Assembly: GCA_018806915.1 (NCBI GenBank)
Contig: JAGKQI010000096.1
Location: forward strand, 1,922,001-1,986,000
Direction: 5' to 3'
Source: Phytophthora colocasiae
Taxonomy: Eukaryota > Oomycota > Peronosporomycetes > Peronosporales > Peronosporaceae
DNA: 64,000 nucleotides
The notes under the pieces were generated by a model. It was not told the origin of the DNA. It saw only the letters and a program-made list of their open reading frames with translations, and made no database searches. Shown in pieces: positions 11,968 through 21,922 of this stretch. A program made the position numbers and the translations under genes. Numbering within the stretch: position 1 is the first letter of the stretch; every line of letters begins with the position of its first letter.

Positions 11968-12827
11968 CTAGCGCTCGTACTTCTTCCACAGATGCTGGAA
12001 GTGTTCATCAAAACGGCCTAAAAACAGTTTTGCCAAGAAAATGTTTGAGCTCTTGGGAAGTCAAGATTGACGCCAACGTACGGCCGTCCTTGTGGATAAA
12101 CAAGGTTTTCAGCGTTGTTTACGACAGCCTGGCGGCTCCAGTTGAAAGAACCTGCAGTACAACATCCTGTAAGAACAAGAAGATGGGTATCTCTAGTGTG
12201 TGAAAACCAACATACCATTCAGCAAAACCTTCTTGTCGATGATGCAGAACTGTCAGTGGACAAATACAATATTGCATCAGTCAAACAGCACCTATACTTT
12301 TCATGCTGTCTCAACGTTACCTTGTGGTGCATGTAGGTGTAAGAGTGGTCGTCTCGAACGGGGATTCCCTGTTCACCAGCACATGTCAGTAGCTGTGGTC
12401 ATAAGTCTTAGATCTAGCAACGTACAGCGTCGATGAACTTCTGAATGTCGGAGCCTTTGCCTTTCGCCTGACCGTCGTCCGTGATGACGCGGATCTTGAC
12501 GCCGCGTTCATGGGCTTCCAGCACGACGTCTGCAATCTGAAGACCAAGGGTTTATATTGCATCAAAGACTCAGACCATTGCACCTCGTACCTCATCACAG
12601 GTGATCGTAAAGACGCAAATGTCCATCGTCTTCTTGGCTGCCTTGAGACACCCGAGCATGGTCAATAATGAGCTGTTCTGGTCGTGGATCTTCTTGCAGT
12701 TTTTGCGCGTGCAACCCTCGCTCGAGTGGAAGTTCTTGCACGGCATGGCCGTGTCTGGGAAGAACAACACGTCCACGAACGAGTCGCCCGTGATAGCCGT
12801 CGTATCCGTTCCTAGACAATTGCCCAT
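11968..12827 (-). CDS. PLD6/Zucchini-like phospholipase D (cardiolipin hydrolase family)
   Basis: A six-exon model on the minus strand keeps frame throughout: 12827-12591, 12536-12426, 12368-12321, 12249-12216, 12151-12102, 12051-11968 (186 aa). The acceptor of the last exon is the least certain. All introns are GT-AG, 50-71 nt. The order is MGNC start (possible N-myristoylation), VLFFPDT, a CCCH zinc finger (CKNFHSSEGCTRKNCKKIH, C-x8-C-x4-C-x3-H), a Rossmann-like strand-helix unit, and one HKD motif, MHHKFCIIDKK, followed by LNGSFNWS. This CCCH plus single HxKx4D layout is that of mitochondrial PLD6/Zucchini, which hydrolyses cardiolipin or acts as a piRNA-pathway nuclease after dimerising. 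No stop or frameshift is present, unlike the transposon genes around it. It sits between the inverted-repeat arms, so it looks like captured host DNA. Substrate unknown. Confidence 0.8.
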
Positions 12828-13244
12828 GTTGATACTACAGGACTGGAACTAGCTCTGCTGTAAACCTGGCAAATGAGAAAGTGAACCTGCTGGCCTGTGG
12901 GTAATGCTCGAAAGCACTACGTCGCAGTAAATGCGATCGTAGCTTGGATCCGGAGCCTCGAGGGTTCCACCTTAGAAATATCCACGTCGAACGGAAGAAG
13001 AAGAATGAGTTGATTAACTAGTTTCCGCGTCGAACGGAAGAGTTCGCTAGGCCGTTTGAACGCTACTTACACAAATATATCGAGTGAGCCCATGGTCATT
13101 GTGCAAAAAGCACCAAATAATACGAGATGACTCATTACAGTCTGTGATGATCATCACGATAAGGTAGTACCATAATACGTTTAGAAATATGTCACACTAA
13201 TTGAAAAGTGTGTGTTTTTTTAGTCGTGATGAATTCCCAAAACG

Positions 13245-14210
13245 CTGGCATACACAAAGAAAGATATTTGGTCCCAAGATCGTTGGAAGGGTTAACCTTA
13301 GAAGCACTGTCGACACTAAGGGTCACTCGAAGACACCCAATCAGAGTGTCAGGATCTCGGGACGCATTTTTATTGGCTGTCAAACAAAAGCGAAGACATC
13401 GGAGAAAAACTTGGACTTCAACGTAGAAAGATTTTAGCGCGCAAACGCAAACTTCAACATCCAAACTTTTCGCCAATGTCTTCGCTTATGCGTCTGGCAG
13501 CCAATCAGGTTGTGTTCCGGTATTTTGGCATTTTGATTGGCTGAAAACTTCAAACACACTGCACTGTCCCAGCACGCGCCAAATCCAAACGCAGCTCATT
13601 TCCCATTTTTCCCGGACCCAGACAATCCTCACACGAGAGTGGCTACATCGTTACTTGCCTAGCTTCTTCCGAAATCCATGATACTACTTCGCTGTCGGAG
13701 ACGCTACTCGCCACACTACACAGTATTGCTCTGCCCCGTGTGCTGATCTATGATACTGCTCGCTGTCGGAGACGCTACTCGCCACACCACTATCCGTCAT
13801 CGTGCTGATTACCCAGTAGCGAAGTTGGATGAGCTTCATCGTTGCTCCCATGGCGCCACCACCGTGGTCGCACTGCCACCATGCTCCTTCGATGATTCGA
13901 TGAATATTGGCGAGCGCACGCTTCATTGGCACCGTCCAGCGATTCATGACGTCCACATTATCAGTGGAATGTCCGTTCAAGAAGTTCAGTATTTATTGGT
14001 GGCGGCGTTTACTATTGGCTGGCTCGAGGATCCGAGCTCTGGTGAACACGCGAAAATTCACAGCAAGGTCGCGATTTGGGGCGAAGCCATCTCTCCACTG
14101 CTTGCTTGATGATACTCAGCGAGATGGATGGGTGCGCTTAGTTGTTTGATCCTGGGAACTGCACCAGCGTGTCAAACATGGCGTTCGGTACACACAGATC
14201 GTTAGCAGGG
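13245..14210 (-). repeat. Right arm of ~970-bp inverted repeat
   Basis: Inverted copy of 9223-10191. The inner end (13245-13295) is the exact reverse complement of 10141-10191 and ends GGGTTAA. The small differences between arms are mostly single-base changes and indels. ORF-like stretches in the arm are not supported as genes. Confidence 0.9.
13372..13505. repeat. Internal hairpin in right inverted repeat
   Basis: Mirror copy of 9930-10063. ATTGGCTGTCAAACAAAAGC pairs imperfectly with the segment ending CGTCTGGCAGCCAAT. Confidence 0.7.
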
Positions 14211-15988
14211 AAGTCCAACATCCGCCTCCCTTTCTGTTCGCATGTGGAATTAGTATGAGTTGTTTCCGAAGCATGGTAAATTCGAGCTTCCCAGCGAACA
14301 TGGCGCTGTACTGGAAGGGGTTGCACTTGATGGATTGTCCTTTGTAGCTATCCCTGTACCGATAGACGGAGCTCCGCTATTTAAATCTTTGAATTAATAA
14401 CACGCCAATATACGATCAGACATTTGATGTAGTATCCAGGATTTCGCCGTTGTAGTCTTGCTGAGACTATAATTGCCTCACATGATTTCGCTAATTGCTG
14501 CACTTGCTGTCTGGCATGACTTTAGCCAATCATTACTATTGAGAAAGGTGTCAGATGCAATCCGTAGTCTGAATGATATGTGGTGATACACAATAGCAGG
14601 TTGGAAGGCAATCGTATGATCATACAATTCGCGAGATATTTGGTCCTGTAGCTAAAGGATATCTTTTGGCATACTATTTGCAAGATATTTGATCCAACCG
14701 ATTTGCAGAATTGAGCGAGTCCACGTCAAGGCACACTTCTCATTCTTGTCTGGAACAACGAGATGGTGGATAACCGACACGACGCCGAAATAATAGAGGT
14801 AGAACTCACATTGTTTGATTGAGATCGGCATTAATGCACTCATTTGTATTGTTGCAGCTTTGGAGCCACATCAAGACACATGCCAGCAAGGGCGCCGCCT
14901 GTATTCTGACAATTGTACCAAGAAGTACGTTCAAAGCTGCCTTATTATTTGCGGTTATAAATGACTTCGATTGTGTTCGTATTCGTGGGCCATCTTTAGT
15001 GCTGGTACGAAGGTCGCATTTGATGAAATTTATACGATCTCCTTGACTTCACATGATCGGGTACAAGTACATATATAAAACGACTACACATTACGCTTCC
15101 TAAACTAACTTCGTGATTTTTGATTAGTAGTTCGACCTGAATTCGGCTCATCGCCAGACGTGAATGACTTTATTGCGGCGTTGCTGCGGTAGAAGGCAAG
15201 ATGACCCTTGCCAGGGCCTCGATACGATCGATATAACGTATGGACGAGCACGAAATTCGCTTTCCCCGCCAGAGCTGGCTGGATTTTGAAGGGCTCCTGG
15301 AACTGGAAGATATAGGTCTTAGGGGTGTTTTCAGCATAACAGTCTATAACTGTGAGCATACTCACTTCCTGGAATCGCAATGCTCTCTCGTCCGATCCAA
15401 TTTGCTGTTTCACACTCCGGTTCAAATCTATAAGCACGAGGACGATCTCAATTCTGCCGTTCCCACTCTCTAATTCATGTCCATGCGCAAGCGACCCCAC
15501 CAACCCACAATCTCCAGACTGCTTCTTGTGCCACAGTCTCCAAGACCTCATTTATGGGCTCAGCTCACGATCCAAAGCATCTTGTTGCTGTCGAAGAAGT
15601 AATAGTGAATAAGGGTCGTTCTCCTTGTCCTCCAGCTTTTCGATGTACACCATGTTTACTCACCACCAGCGTTGTGAGGGACTTGAGTACGCAGGATTGT
15701 CATTGGAGCCTTCAAGTCACTCAATAACAATATGACATGGATTGAGACCGTGTAGCGTAGAAGACACAATAGCACTACAGCTATATTTGTGAATCCTTTC
15801 GGTCATGATTGGTAGATAATGATACTTGTGAACCGTCGCCAGCTAATTATTACGTTAGCAAAACACGGAGCATATTTTCATTTGTATAGTGAATTTAGTA
15901 TACGATTTCACAAAAGAAGTGACAAAGTTTTTTTTCACATCCTTATTTGCTAAACCGTACATAATGTATTTTTTTGTAAACAATCGGG
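14211..15988. other. Right arm of piggyBac element, possible captured gene scrap
   Basis: The minus strand from about 15650 to 15120 has several short open stretches: MVYIEKLEDKENDPYSLLLL near 15650-15580, and 15551-15105 with a plausible intron (GTGAGTATG donor near 15363, TCTTCCAG acceptor near 15306). This looks like the remains of a spliced host gene, but I cannot name it. Two more CATAC...ATATTTGGTCC-like motifs occur at 14621-14646 and 14671-14695. The rest holds nothing recognisable. Confidence 0.35.
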
Positions 15989-16635
15989 TTAAGCCATATC
16001 GGGACCCTGCTCTTGTGAGTTCTGAGGAGCTGGCGCCGAGTCGGACGAAGGCTGCACGGCAGCAGGTGGCAGAGCCACAGGTGGTTGCATCCGAACCAAC
16101 AGGTCTTGTCAATCCGGAGCAACGTGATGCTCGAGGTCATAGACCCGCTGATGCAGCACCAGAGGCGACTCAGACCGGTCCCCGCGACTCTAGGTCTCCT
16201 CGAGACCAGTCGCTAAGCGATGGGTCGGATGACCGACGTGGTGGTCGTGCTCCTTCACCGAGCCGACGCGGGTCTGCAAGCAATGCAGCGCGTCTACACT
16301 CGCAGCGCGAGAACCCATCGACCGCTCGTCCTCCTCCTGCTCTGCTCGATGAGCAAGGTGAGCTTCACTATCACGTGGATCGCCTGATGGCGCGGCGTCG
16401 TCGCCAAGGTCACAACCAGTATCTGGTGAAGTGGCGAGGTTACCCTCACTCACAGAACTCGTGGGAGTTTGAGGTGCCACTACGGCAGGATTGCCCCGAC
16501 GTCGTTGACGCGTATGATCGGGCACACCCGGTGTCAGACCGCCCGATGGGGTGCGACGGAGTCGCCGGGTGCTGGCACCTCCCACTAAGGTGGGAGTCCA
16601 CAGGGTCGTTGCTGAGCTCAGACTCTGACCCGTAG
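15989..16635 (+). pseudogene. Gypsy pol C terminus with chromodomain
   Basis: In frame with the upstream half once the insertion is removed. It starts KPYRDPALVSSEELAPSR, passes through a low-complexity Arg/Ser/Pro linker, and reaches a chromodomain near 16365-16530 (YHVDRLMARRRR, YLVKWRGYPHSQNSWE). Aromatic and WRGY residues match the chromodomain core. In chromoviruses this domain fuses to integrase and steers insertion to chromatin marked by histone methylation. The stop is at 16633-16635. Upstream frameshifts in pol make the whole product non-functional. Confidence 0.85.
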
Positions 16636-17499
16636 CTGCAATACTTGCAGCGAGCACGTCGGTGCCGTCGACATGGCATCGAATGCTCAAACTGCAAGTG
16701 CAGTAGAGCTACATGCGCCTCGCGCGCGTGTTTCAAGGGTCTATGACCCTTTAACAACACTGGCCTATGGCCCGGAGCTTCGCGATCATGAAGCGAAGAT
16801 GGTTCGTGATGAACAAACCGTCTTAATGACGTTCTGTATAAGTGACAAGTGGTGATGGAAACGGATTCTATCCGATCACCTGACGCCAGAAGCGATCAAC
16901 GGGTATGACTCATGTCATGAGGCACTGTGGATGCCAGGGATGCCAATGCATTGGACCCCGCATGCTGCATAGCAGTAGGAGGTAGGTAAGCTCCTCCTGA
17001 GCGACAGCTTAGCTGTCTGGTGCTCGTTGTCGTGTCTACGACTGTGCTGAGCACGTGTATTCACAAGACACAGTGTCTGTGACACATAGTGGCGCTTGCG
17101 CCTGCTTCAAGGACAACTTGGGCATCAAGCCCTGCACACAGTGCTCATCCGAGGTCACATTAACTGTGAAGCGAGTGGGCCCCACTGCTGTGGGGTTCGT
17201 GGAACCGTTGGTAGCTTGAAGGCTTGCCCTGTGGATCACTGATCCAGTAGTATCATAGATACGCCACCTGTGGCCTTCTTTCCATGCCCGTAGAGCCCCT
17301 TGACTCGAGCCAGTAGGCTCCTATGCTTGGTAAGCATTGGGCCCAAGTGTGTACCAAGTGGCATCGCGTACGGAGGCGTGTAACACGCACGAGAGACAGC
17401 GCCGTCCGCGCAAGGCAAGGTGCCGTGGCCATCGGCCGATAATCGCGTCGTGTGTTTACACTTTCCGGATACGGTATCCGGAGTCTTGGTGGGGGAGAG
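16636..17499 (+). other. Gypsy 3' untranslated region and polypurine tract
   Basis: No ORF of interest. The segment ends in the purine-rich tract used to prime plus-strand DNA synthesis, directly before the TGTAACGGGG start of the LTR. Confidence 0.55.
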
Positions 17500-18090
17500 T
17501 GTAACGGGGATGTTACACGAATGTTTCTCGTTGGTGTGTGACACACGTGGATACATTTATGTGGGTACATAATAGTGTGTGACACTCATGATACATTTAT
17601 GTGGGTACATAATGGTGTGGCACACACGAGTAGATACGTAGATGGCCTCAGAGCCTCACGTTGCATTTTGATTAGGATTTAGTATGTTAGATACTAAATT
17701 TAGGATTAGGACAATAAAGTCAATAAAAATCAGTTTGCATTTTACATAGTTAGTGTTAGTCCTTTGTTATAGGGACACTGACTCTGTGAGTCCCGTATTT
17801 AGTGGACTACTTGGTTCTTGTATAGAACCGAAGGCTAGTGCCTTGCAAGCAGGACTCTACGAGTCAACTAAACTTCCTCTGTGCCGTGCACACCTACGCA
17901 GCCCCGCTGCATCCGCAATGCGACGGGTCGTGGATAGGGTTTCAGAGGGGGAACGGTCGGGACCGTACCCGAGACGGTGGCCACCGTTCTCACTCGGGAC
18001 ACATGCGCCAAGTATTCTCTTTCTTGTATTTCAAGACTATGGAGAACGTTCTACCACCTTGGCCATTACTGACTTGAGGCAAGTTGCAGA
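17500..18090 (+). repeat. Gypsy 3' LTR (right end approximate)
   Basis: Starts TGTAACGGGGATGTTACA after the purine tract. It contains two ~47-bp tandem units built around GATACATTTATGTGGGTACA (about 17550-17625) and AATAAA-type polyadenylation signals near 17712-17728. Without the partner LTR the 3' end cannot be fixed. Confidence 0.6.
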
Positions 18091-18252
18091 TTAATTTTTT
18101 GGCGGTCTAGATGTTAATACAGCGTTACTGCGTTTTGGTGATCGTTGCGTTTTTTTGTCAAAAATTAAGTGATCGCTGTCTGTTCTTTTAAAACAGTTGC
18201 TGAAAAGTCGTCAGAACATTTAAACGAATTTACCATTTATCAGTGTTGAAAC

Positions 18253-18363
18253 CGTTTAAACATGTTTAAACGTACTTAGTATATTCACGTTTATTAAATA
18301 TAACAGGGAGAGCCTGGCCTGAAGTTCAGGCCAGGCTCTCCCTGCCTGTTCAGGCTGAACAGG
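18253..18363. repeat. Cluster of three perfect palindromes
   Basis: Three adjacent structures. CGTTTAAACATGTTTAAACG at 18253-18272 is a 20-bp perfect palindrome. 18304-18344 has 20-bp perfect arms around a single G. 18345-18363 has 9-bp perfect arms (CCTGTTCAG/CTGAACAGG) around a single G. They lie between the Gypsy LTR and the next host gene. No protein is encoded in 18090-18724. Confidence 0.85.
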
Positions 18364-18724
18364 CTGCATGAAGGAGCGGACGACTACTGGAGGTTGTTTC
18401 CCGTGAACTGGAGGTCTAGACCCAGTGACAGCAATGGGTTCTCGATACTGTTTTCATGGTCACGGCTCCTCCTTGCCACAGGTACATGGGCTGTTCTTAG
18501 CAGACAAATGGTGGTGTTAAGCGTTGGTAAATTTGTGGGGTTCGTTACGTATCGCACGGGTACGATGGCGTGCATTCGTACAAATATTGATCATGGTGAA
18601 AATATACGTAAACCCTCGTTGGTTGTCTTCTCGATACTTCAAGTACATGTACATACAAACGGTGGCGAGCCAGCAACTTGCCTTAAATACAAGCGGGAGG
18701 TGCACATGTTCATGTCGACGGTGA

Positions 18725-19913
18725 TCACTCATCCGTCTCCTTCATCTCGCCCGAGCACTCTTCCTTCACTTGCGGTTCGACCTCCTGATCTTGCTTCTGA
18801 CCCTCTTTCTCTTCTTCCGTCTGCTCCATCCCCTCTGTTTTTTGCGGATCGTCATCAACCACCGTCACGCTGCTTTCCTCCATACGGGGCATCTTCTGTT
18901 CCGGTTCCTTCGCTGTTTGTGAGCGATGGAGTTCCTTCACCTTATTGGCCAATGCCTGTACGCGACGCAAGAGGCTCAGGTCTTCCCGCAGCACCGTTGT
19001 GTCCACATGCTGTAACACAAGTACGCACACAAATTAGTTCACCTTGGTTTTCCAATTGCAAAACTACCTCACACACCTCTTCCTCCAGCGACTTAAGCAA
19101 GTCCTTGAACTCTTCAATGCCTACTTCTTCTCCATCCCCTGCAGCAGCTCCCTCCTTCTTGGCTGAATCCCCCTCCTCGGGAACTGCCGGCGGTAGATTG
19201 TCCAGCAATCCCTCAATCTGCTCGTAGAGCTGCTGGTGCTCCAGTGCAACGTACTCGTTGTATGTGCGTTTCTTCAAATGGTTCTCCAGTGCCTTTTGCA
19301 CCTTCTCCACATCTTTAACGTGCACGAATCCGTGGCCCCAGGGGTACACCACCGTACAGAAGCCATCTTCGAGACGGTATCCCCTCAGGTACCCCGCTCC
19401 AGCCGGTGTAGCCACCAAGTCGTCCAATCTCATGCCGTTTACGACATGTTCTTTTCTCAACACAAAACCTTCCACTGGCTCAGCGATCCAGCACCGTAAA
19501 CACTCGGCTACCTTCTCCTTGAGTTGTAGAGCTACCAATGGGCGGGTACTGTCTTCCTTGTCTTCACGTAACTGGGTTATAATCGGGAGTAACTTGTCTT
19601 CTAATAGGCTCTTAGTAGCTGCAGATACAGGCATTTTCAGTGCTTGAGTTACAGTCTTCAATAACTTGTTACACTTGCAACTAGGCACCAGTGCCGCAGC
19701 CTGTAACAAGTGTAAACAACGCGAGTCTTGCTGCTCGTATGCATGACACACAGGGCGTAGAAGTGGCAGAAGCAGACTAGAACGCACTGGAACAGAGAAA
19801 ACCAGAGTGTTGGCGTCGCGAGCCTTGCGGAAGTGGGCCTCACGCGTCGAGAACGTGGGCAGAGAAGGCTCCGGCGCCACAGCTCGAGCGATTGTCTGCG
19901 GAGCTAGGAACAT
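18725..19913 (-). CDS. Conserved-looking protein of unknown function, two exons
   Basis: Exon 1 is 19913-19068 and exon 2 is 19009-18725, with a 58-nt GT-AG intron (phase 0), giving 376 aa. I chose ATG 19913 (MFLAPQTIAR) because the longer frame upstream lacks an ATG. The N terminus is basic and could be a mitochondrial presequence. A distinctive block, ATPAGAGYLRGYRLEDGFCT followed by VVYPWGHGFVHV (about residues 170-205), looks like a small beta-barrel fold, with a helical segment after it. The C terminus is strongly acidic and low complexity (EEEKEGQKQDQEVEPQVKEE). I do not recognise the family. It has no visible functional link to its neighbours. Confidence 0.75.
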
Positions 19914-20337
19914 CTTGAAAACTAAATGGTTTACCACTGACTTAAACAAACTATGCGATAAAACAATGGTGTGGTTCACAGCAGTTAGTTGCGAGATTCT
20001 ATATGTATAGAGAATTATCAGGTTTTAGAGCTTCTCCAACCCGGGACGATACCAGTACATGTTCTGTACAGTCTTAAAAGGCATGATTTTGATCAACAGG
20101 CCGTTTACATAAGTTTGACGTCGAGCTGCTCGGACGAATGTGCAGGATCTGTGTCGATTGCTTGGCTGGGATATTCCGCAGCCAGACCCCGTGCTTCTAG
20201 GCCAGTCCAATATCCCACTACATAACCCGTTGTGGGCTCAGGCAGCCCTTGTTCGTGATCTGCAGTGATACAACCAGTCGGTGGCCCTGGAGCACCTACT
20301 CCCGGATCTCCAAGGGGGACGACACTGAAGGCGGACT
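19914..20337. other. Intergenic, no feature seen
   Basis: Upstream of the minus-strand gene and before the beta-glucosidase relic. No gene or clear repeat. Confidence 0.4.
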
Positions 20338-20592
20338 GTGGCAGTGGTAAGGGGGCGGTGATGCTGTTCCTGACGCAGCCGTACCGTTCGATCTCGGTGC
20401 CGAAGGTGAAGCAGTTGAAGAATTTCTCAGTCTGGATGCTGGTGCTTCACAGACGGTGTCGTTCGAGCTGAGTGCTGCGGACTGGAGCGTGTACTACCCT
20501 CAGATCGGTCAGGGTCTGAAGTTGGTGGCGTACAACGAGACTGCTGTTGCGAACCCTCTGTGCGCGACGCTCACACTGTCAACGGGTGAGTA
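20338..20592 (+). pseudogene. Relic of GH3 beta-glucosidase C terminus
   Basis: A degraded plus-strand fragment resembles the C-terminal fibronectin-III-like domain of the GH3 genes at 25-53 kb. AVMLFLTQPYRSISVPKVKQ is readable first, then in another frame SQTVSFELSAADWSVYYPQI. After LKLVA about 17 codons are deleted and the match resumes at YNETAVANPLCA and LSTGEY. There is no rest of the gene nearby. Orientation is opposite to the main GH3 cluster. Confidence 0.85.
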
Positions 20593-20720
20593 CAGTACTC
20601 CAAGTACCGATGGTAAGGTCCATCGTTAATACCTAAACTAGAGGTAAATTGCAACTGTTCACTTGCCGTTTAAAACATACGGTCACTATTAGTTTTCACG
20701 TCTGTGGTCAAAACGCGTTC

Positions 20721-21843
20721 ATGTTGACAGCCAAGAAGGTCGCCCGTGTATTAGCGCGTGCTCCATCCAGCGCCTCCTTCGCCAGTAAGCGGAGGCTGCG
20801 CAACGCCAATGGGAACGCCAACCTGTCGTCTGCCGGCCAGAAGCAGCGCGAACAGCTCAACCGTTTGCGGGCGTCGCTGACCTCTACGTCACAGGAAATG
20901 CCACTGCCAACTTCTGCTCAAAAACCTATACAAAATGAAGGTTTTGAGCCTTTAGACGCCGACGCTAAGCAGCGCCAGAAAGAGTTCGCGCGTATGCTGC
21001 GACATAAAGAGGCCAAACACGCGCGAGTGAAGCATTTGCCGCTGTTCCGTGAGGGTTCGGCACTTTTCAGACGCTTCGGGGCCCGGACGCTCAGTGATTA
21101 CGAAAAACTGCCTACGACCGGCTTCGATGGACCCATTGCAGTGATCCACTCGGAACTGGAAGAGCAGGAATATGCGGAATATCTAAGACAGCAGAAGGTC
21201 GTGGGCGTCGACACGGAGGCGAGACCTGATTTTAAGCCGCTGAAGGGCAAGAAGGGCAACCCCGTGTGTTTGATCCAAGTCAGTACACTGGAACGGGCGT
21301 TCCTGTACAGGTTGCAACGCGGTAAGCCACTACCTCCAGTACTGCAGGAGCTGTTCGCTGACCCGGATGTGCTGAAAGTCGGTCACTCGCTGAGCGACGA
21401 CTTCCGCCAGTTGAAGGCGTCGGAGCTGGTGCAGGCTGTCAACTCGACGGTTGATACACTGTACATTGCCCACAAATTGGGATGCCAGCGACCAGGACTC
21501 AAGACGGCGTGTCAGGTGTTTCTAGGAGGATCTCTGGATAAGGAGATGCAAGTGTCGGATTGGGAAACGCCAGTGTTGAGTGAGGCGCAAATCAGCTACG
21601 CAGCTACAGACGCATGGGCGCCGTTGAGAGGTACGAAACTAGTAGTGCAGGTTTCTGAAGGCTGACATTTAATTGTGACTGGTAGTTTTGCTGGCGATGA
21701 TCCAACTGAAGGATACGAAAGAGCTTCTACGGACGAAAAGCTACAACTCGTCGGCGAGGAGCATTGTGAACGAGAACCACGAAGTTTTACTTGGGAAACT
21801 CCTCTCATTTGCTCTTCGTCATCAAGTGCCTAAAATGGACTAA
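20721..21843 (+). CDS. DEDDy 3'-5' exonuclease domain protein (RNase D/WRN-exo type)
   Basis: Exon 1 is 20721-21630 and exon 2 is 21686-21843, with a 55-nt GT-AG intron, giving 355 aa. ATG 20721 is chosen because it starts a basic, Ala/Ser-rich likely mitochondrial presequence (MLTAKKVARVLARAPSSASF). The exonuclease domain spans about residues 145-305: VVGVDTEARPDF supplies the first acidic pair (D, E), KVGHSLSDDFRQL the third Asp region, and ISYAATDAWAPL the YxxxD motif of the DEDDy class. Such domains remove nucleotides from the 3' end of DNA or RNA; WRN, RNase D and related single-domain plant and protist proteins share it. The intron is supported because splicing restores the usual helix after APLR and a 52-codon tail. 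No helicase or HRDC domain is visible, so the exact substrate is unknown. Confidence 0.85.
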
Positions 21844-21922
21844 ATCTACTGTTTTGTTGTTAATAGAACTCCATTCCACTGCAGCACCAGGTTCATTGCT
21901 ATGAATTGTGCTTTGCAAACGC

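Larger units (their letters stand above)
3765..15988 (+). mobile_element. piggyBac-type composite element, 12.2 kb, TTAA target duplication
   Basis: The left end is TTAA|CCCTATCGTC and the right end, read inward on the minus strand, is TTAA|CCCGATTGTT. TTAA targets and CCC/GGG termini are hallmarks of the piggyBac superfamily. Removing the element plus one TTAA rejoins the Gypsy frame precisely (GGC TTG CTT AAG CCA TAT). It contains a decayed piggyBac-family transposase (5918-8650), large inverted repeats and host-like genes. At 12.2 kb it is far larger than a typical 2-6 kb piggyBac, so later insertions or captured DNA probably enlarged it. The terminal inverted repeat is short and imperfect (CCC[T/G]AT[C/T]GT). 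Confidence 0.85.
15989..18090 (+). mobile_element. Ty3/Gypsy chromovirus, 3' segment
   Basis: This continues the Gypsy element after the piggyBac insertion. It contains the C-terminal pol with chromodomain (to 16635), an untranslated stretch, a purine tract GGTGGGGGAGAG (about 17488-17499) and a 3' LTR starting at 17500. The right edge is approximate because the matching 5' LTR is outside the window. Confidence 0.8.

Noticed and set aside
9293..14109. Matching ~100-codon ORFs in both inverted-repeat arms
   Set aside because: The same sequence is read twice because of the inverted repeat. No family motif is present and flanking frames do not support a gene.
18304..18363. Helitron 3' end hairpin
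   Set aside because: No CTRR terminus follows the hairpins and no Rep/helicase sequence is nearby.
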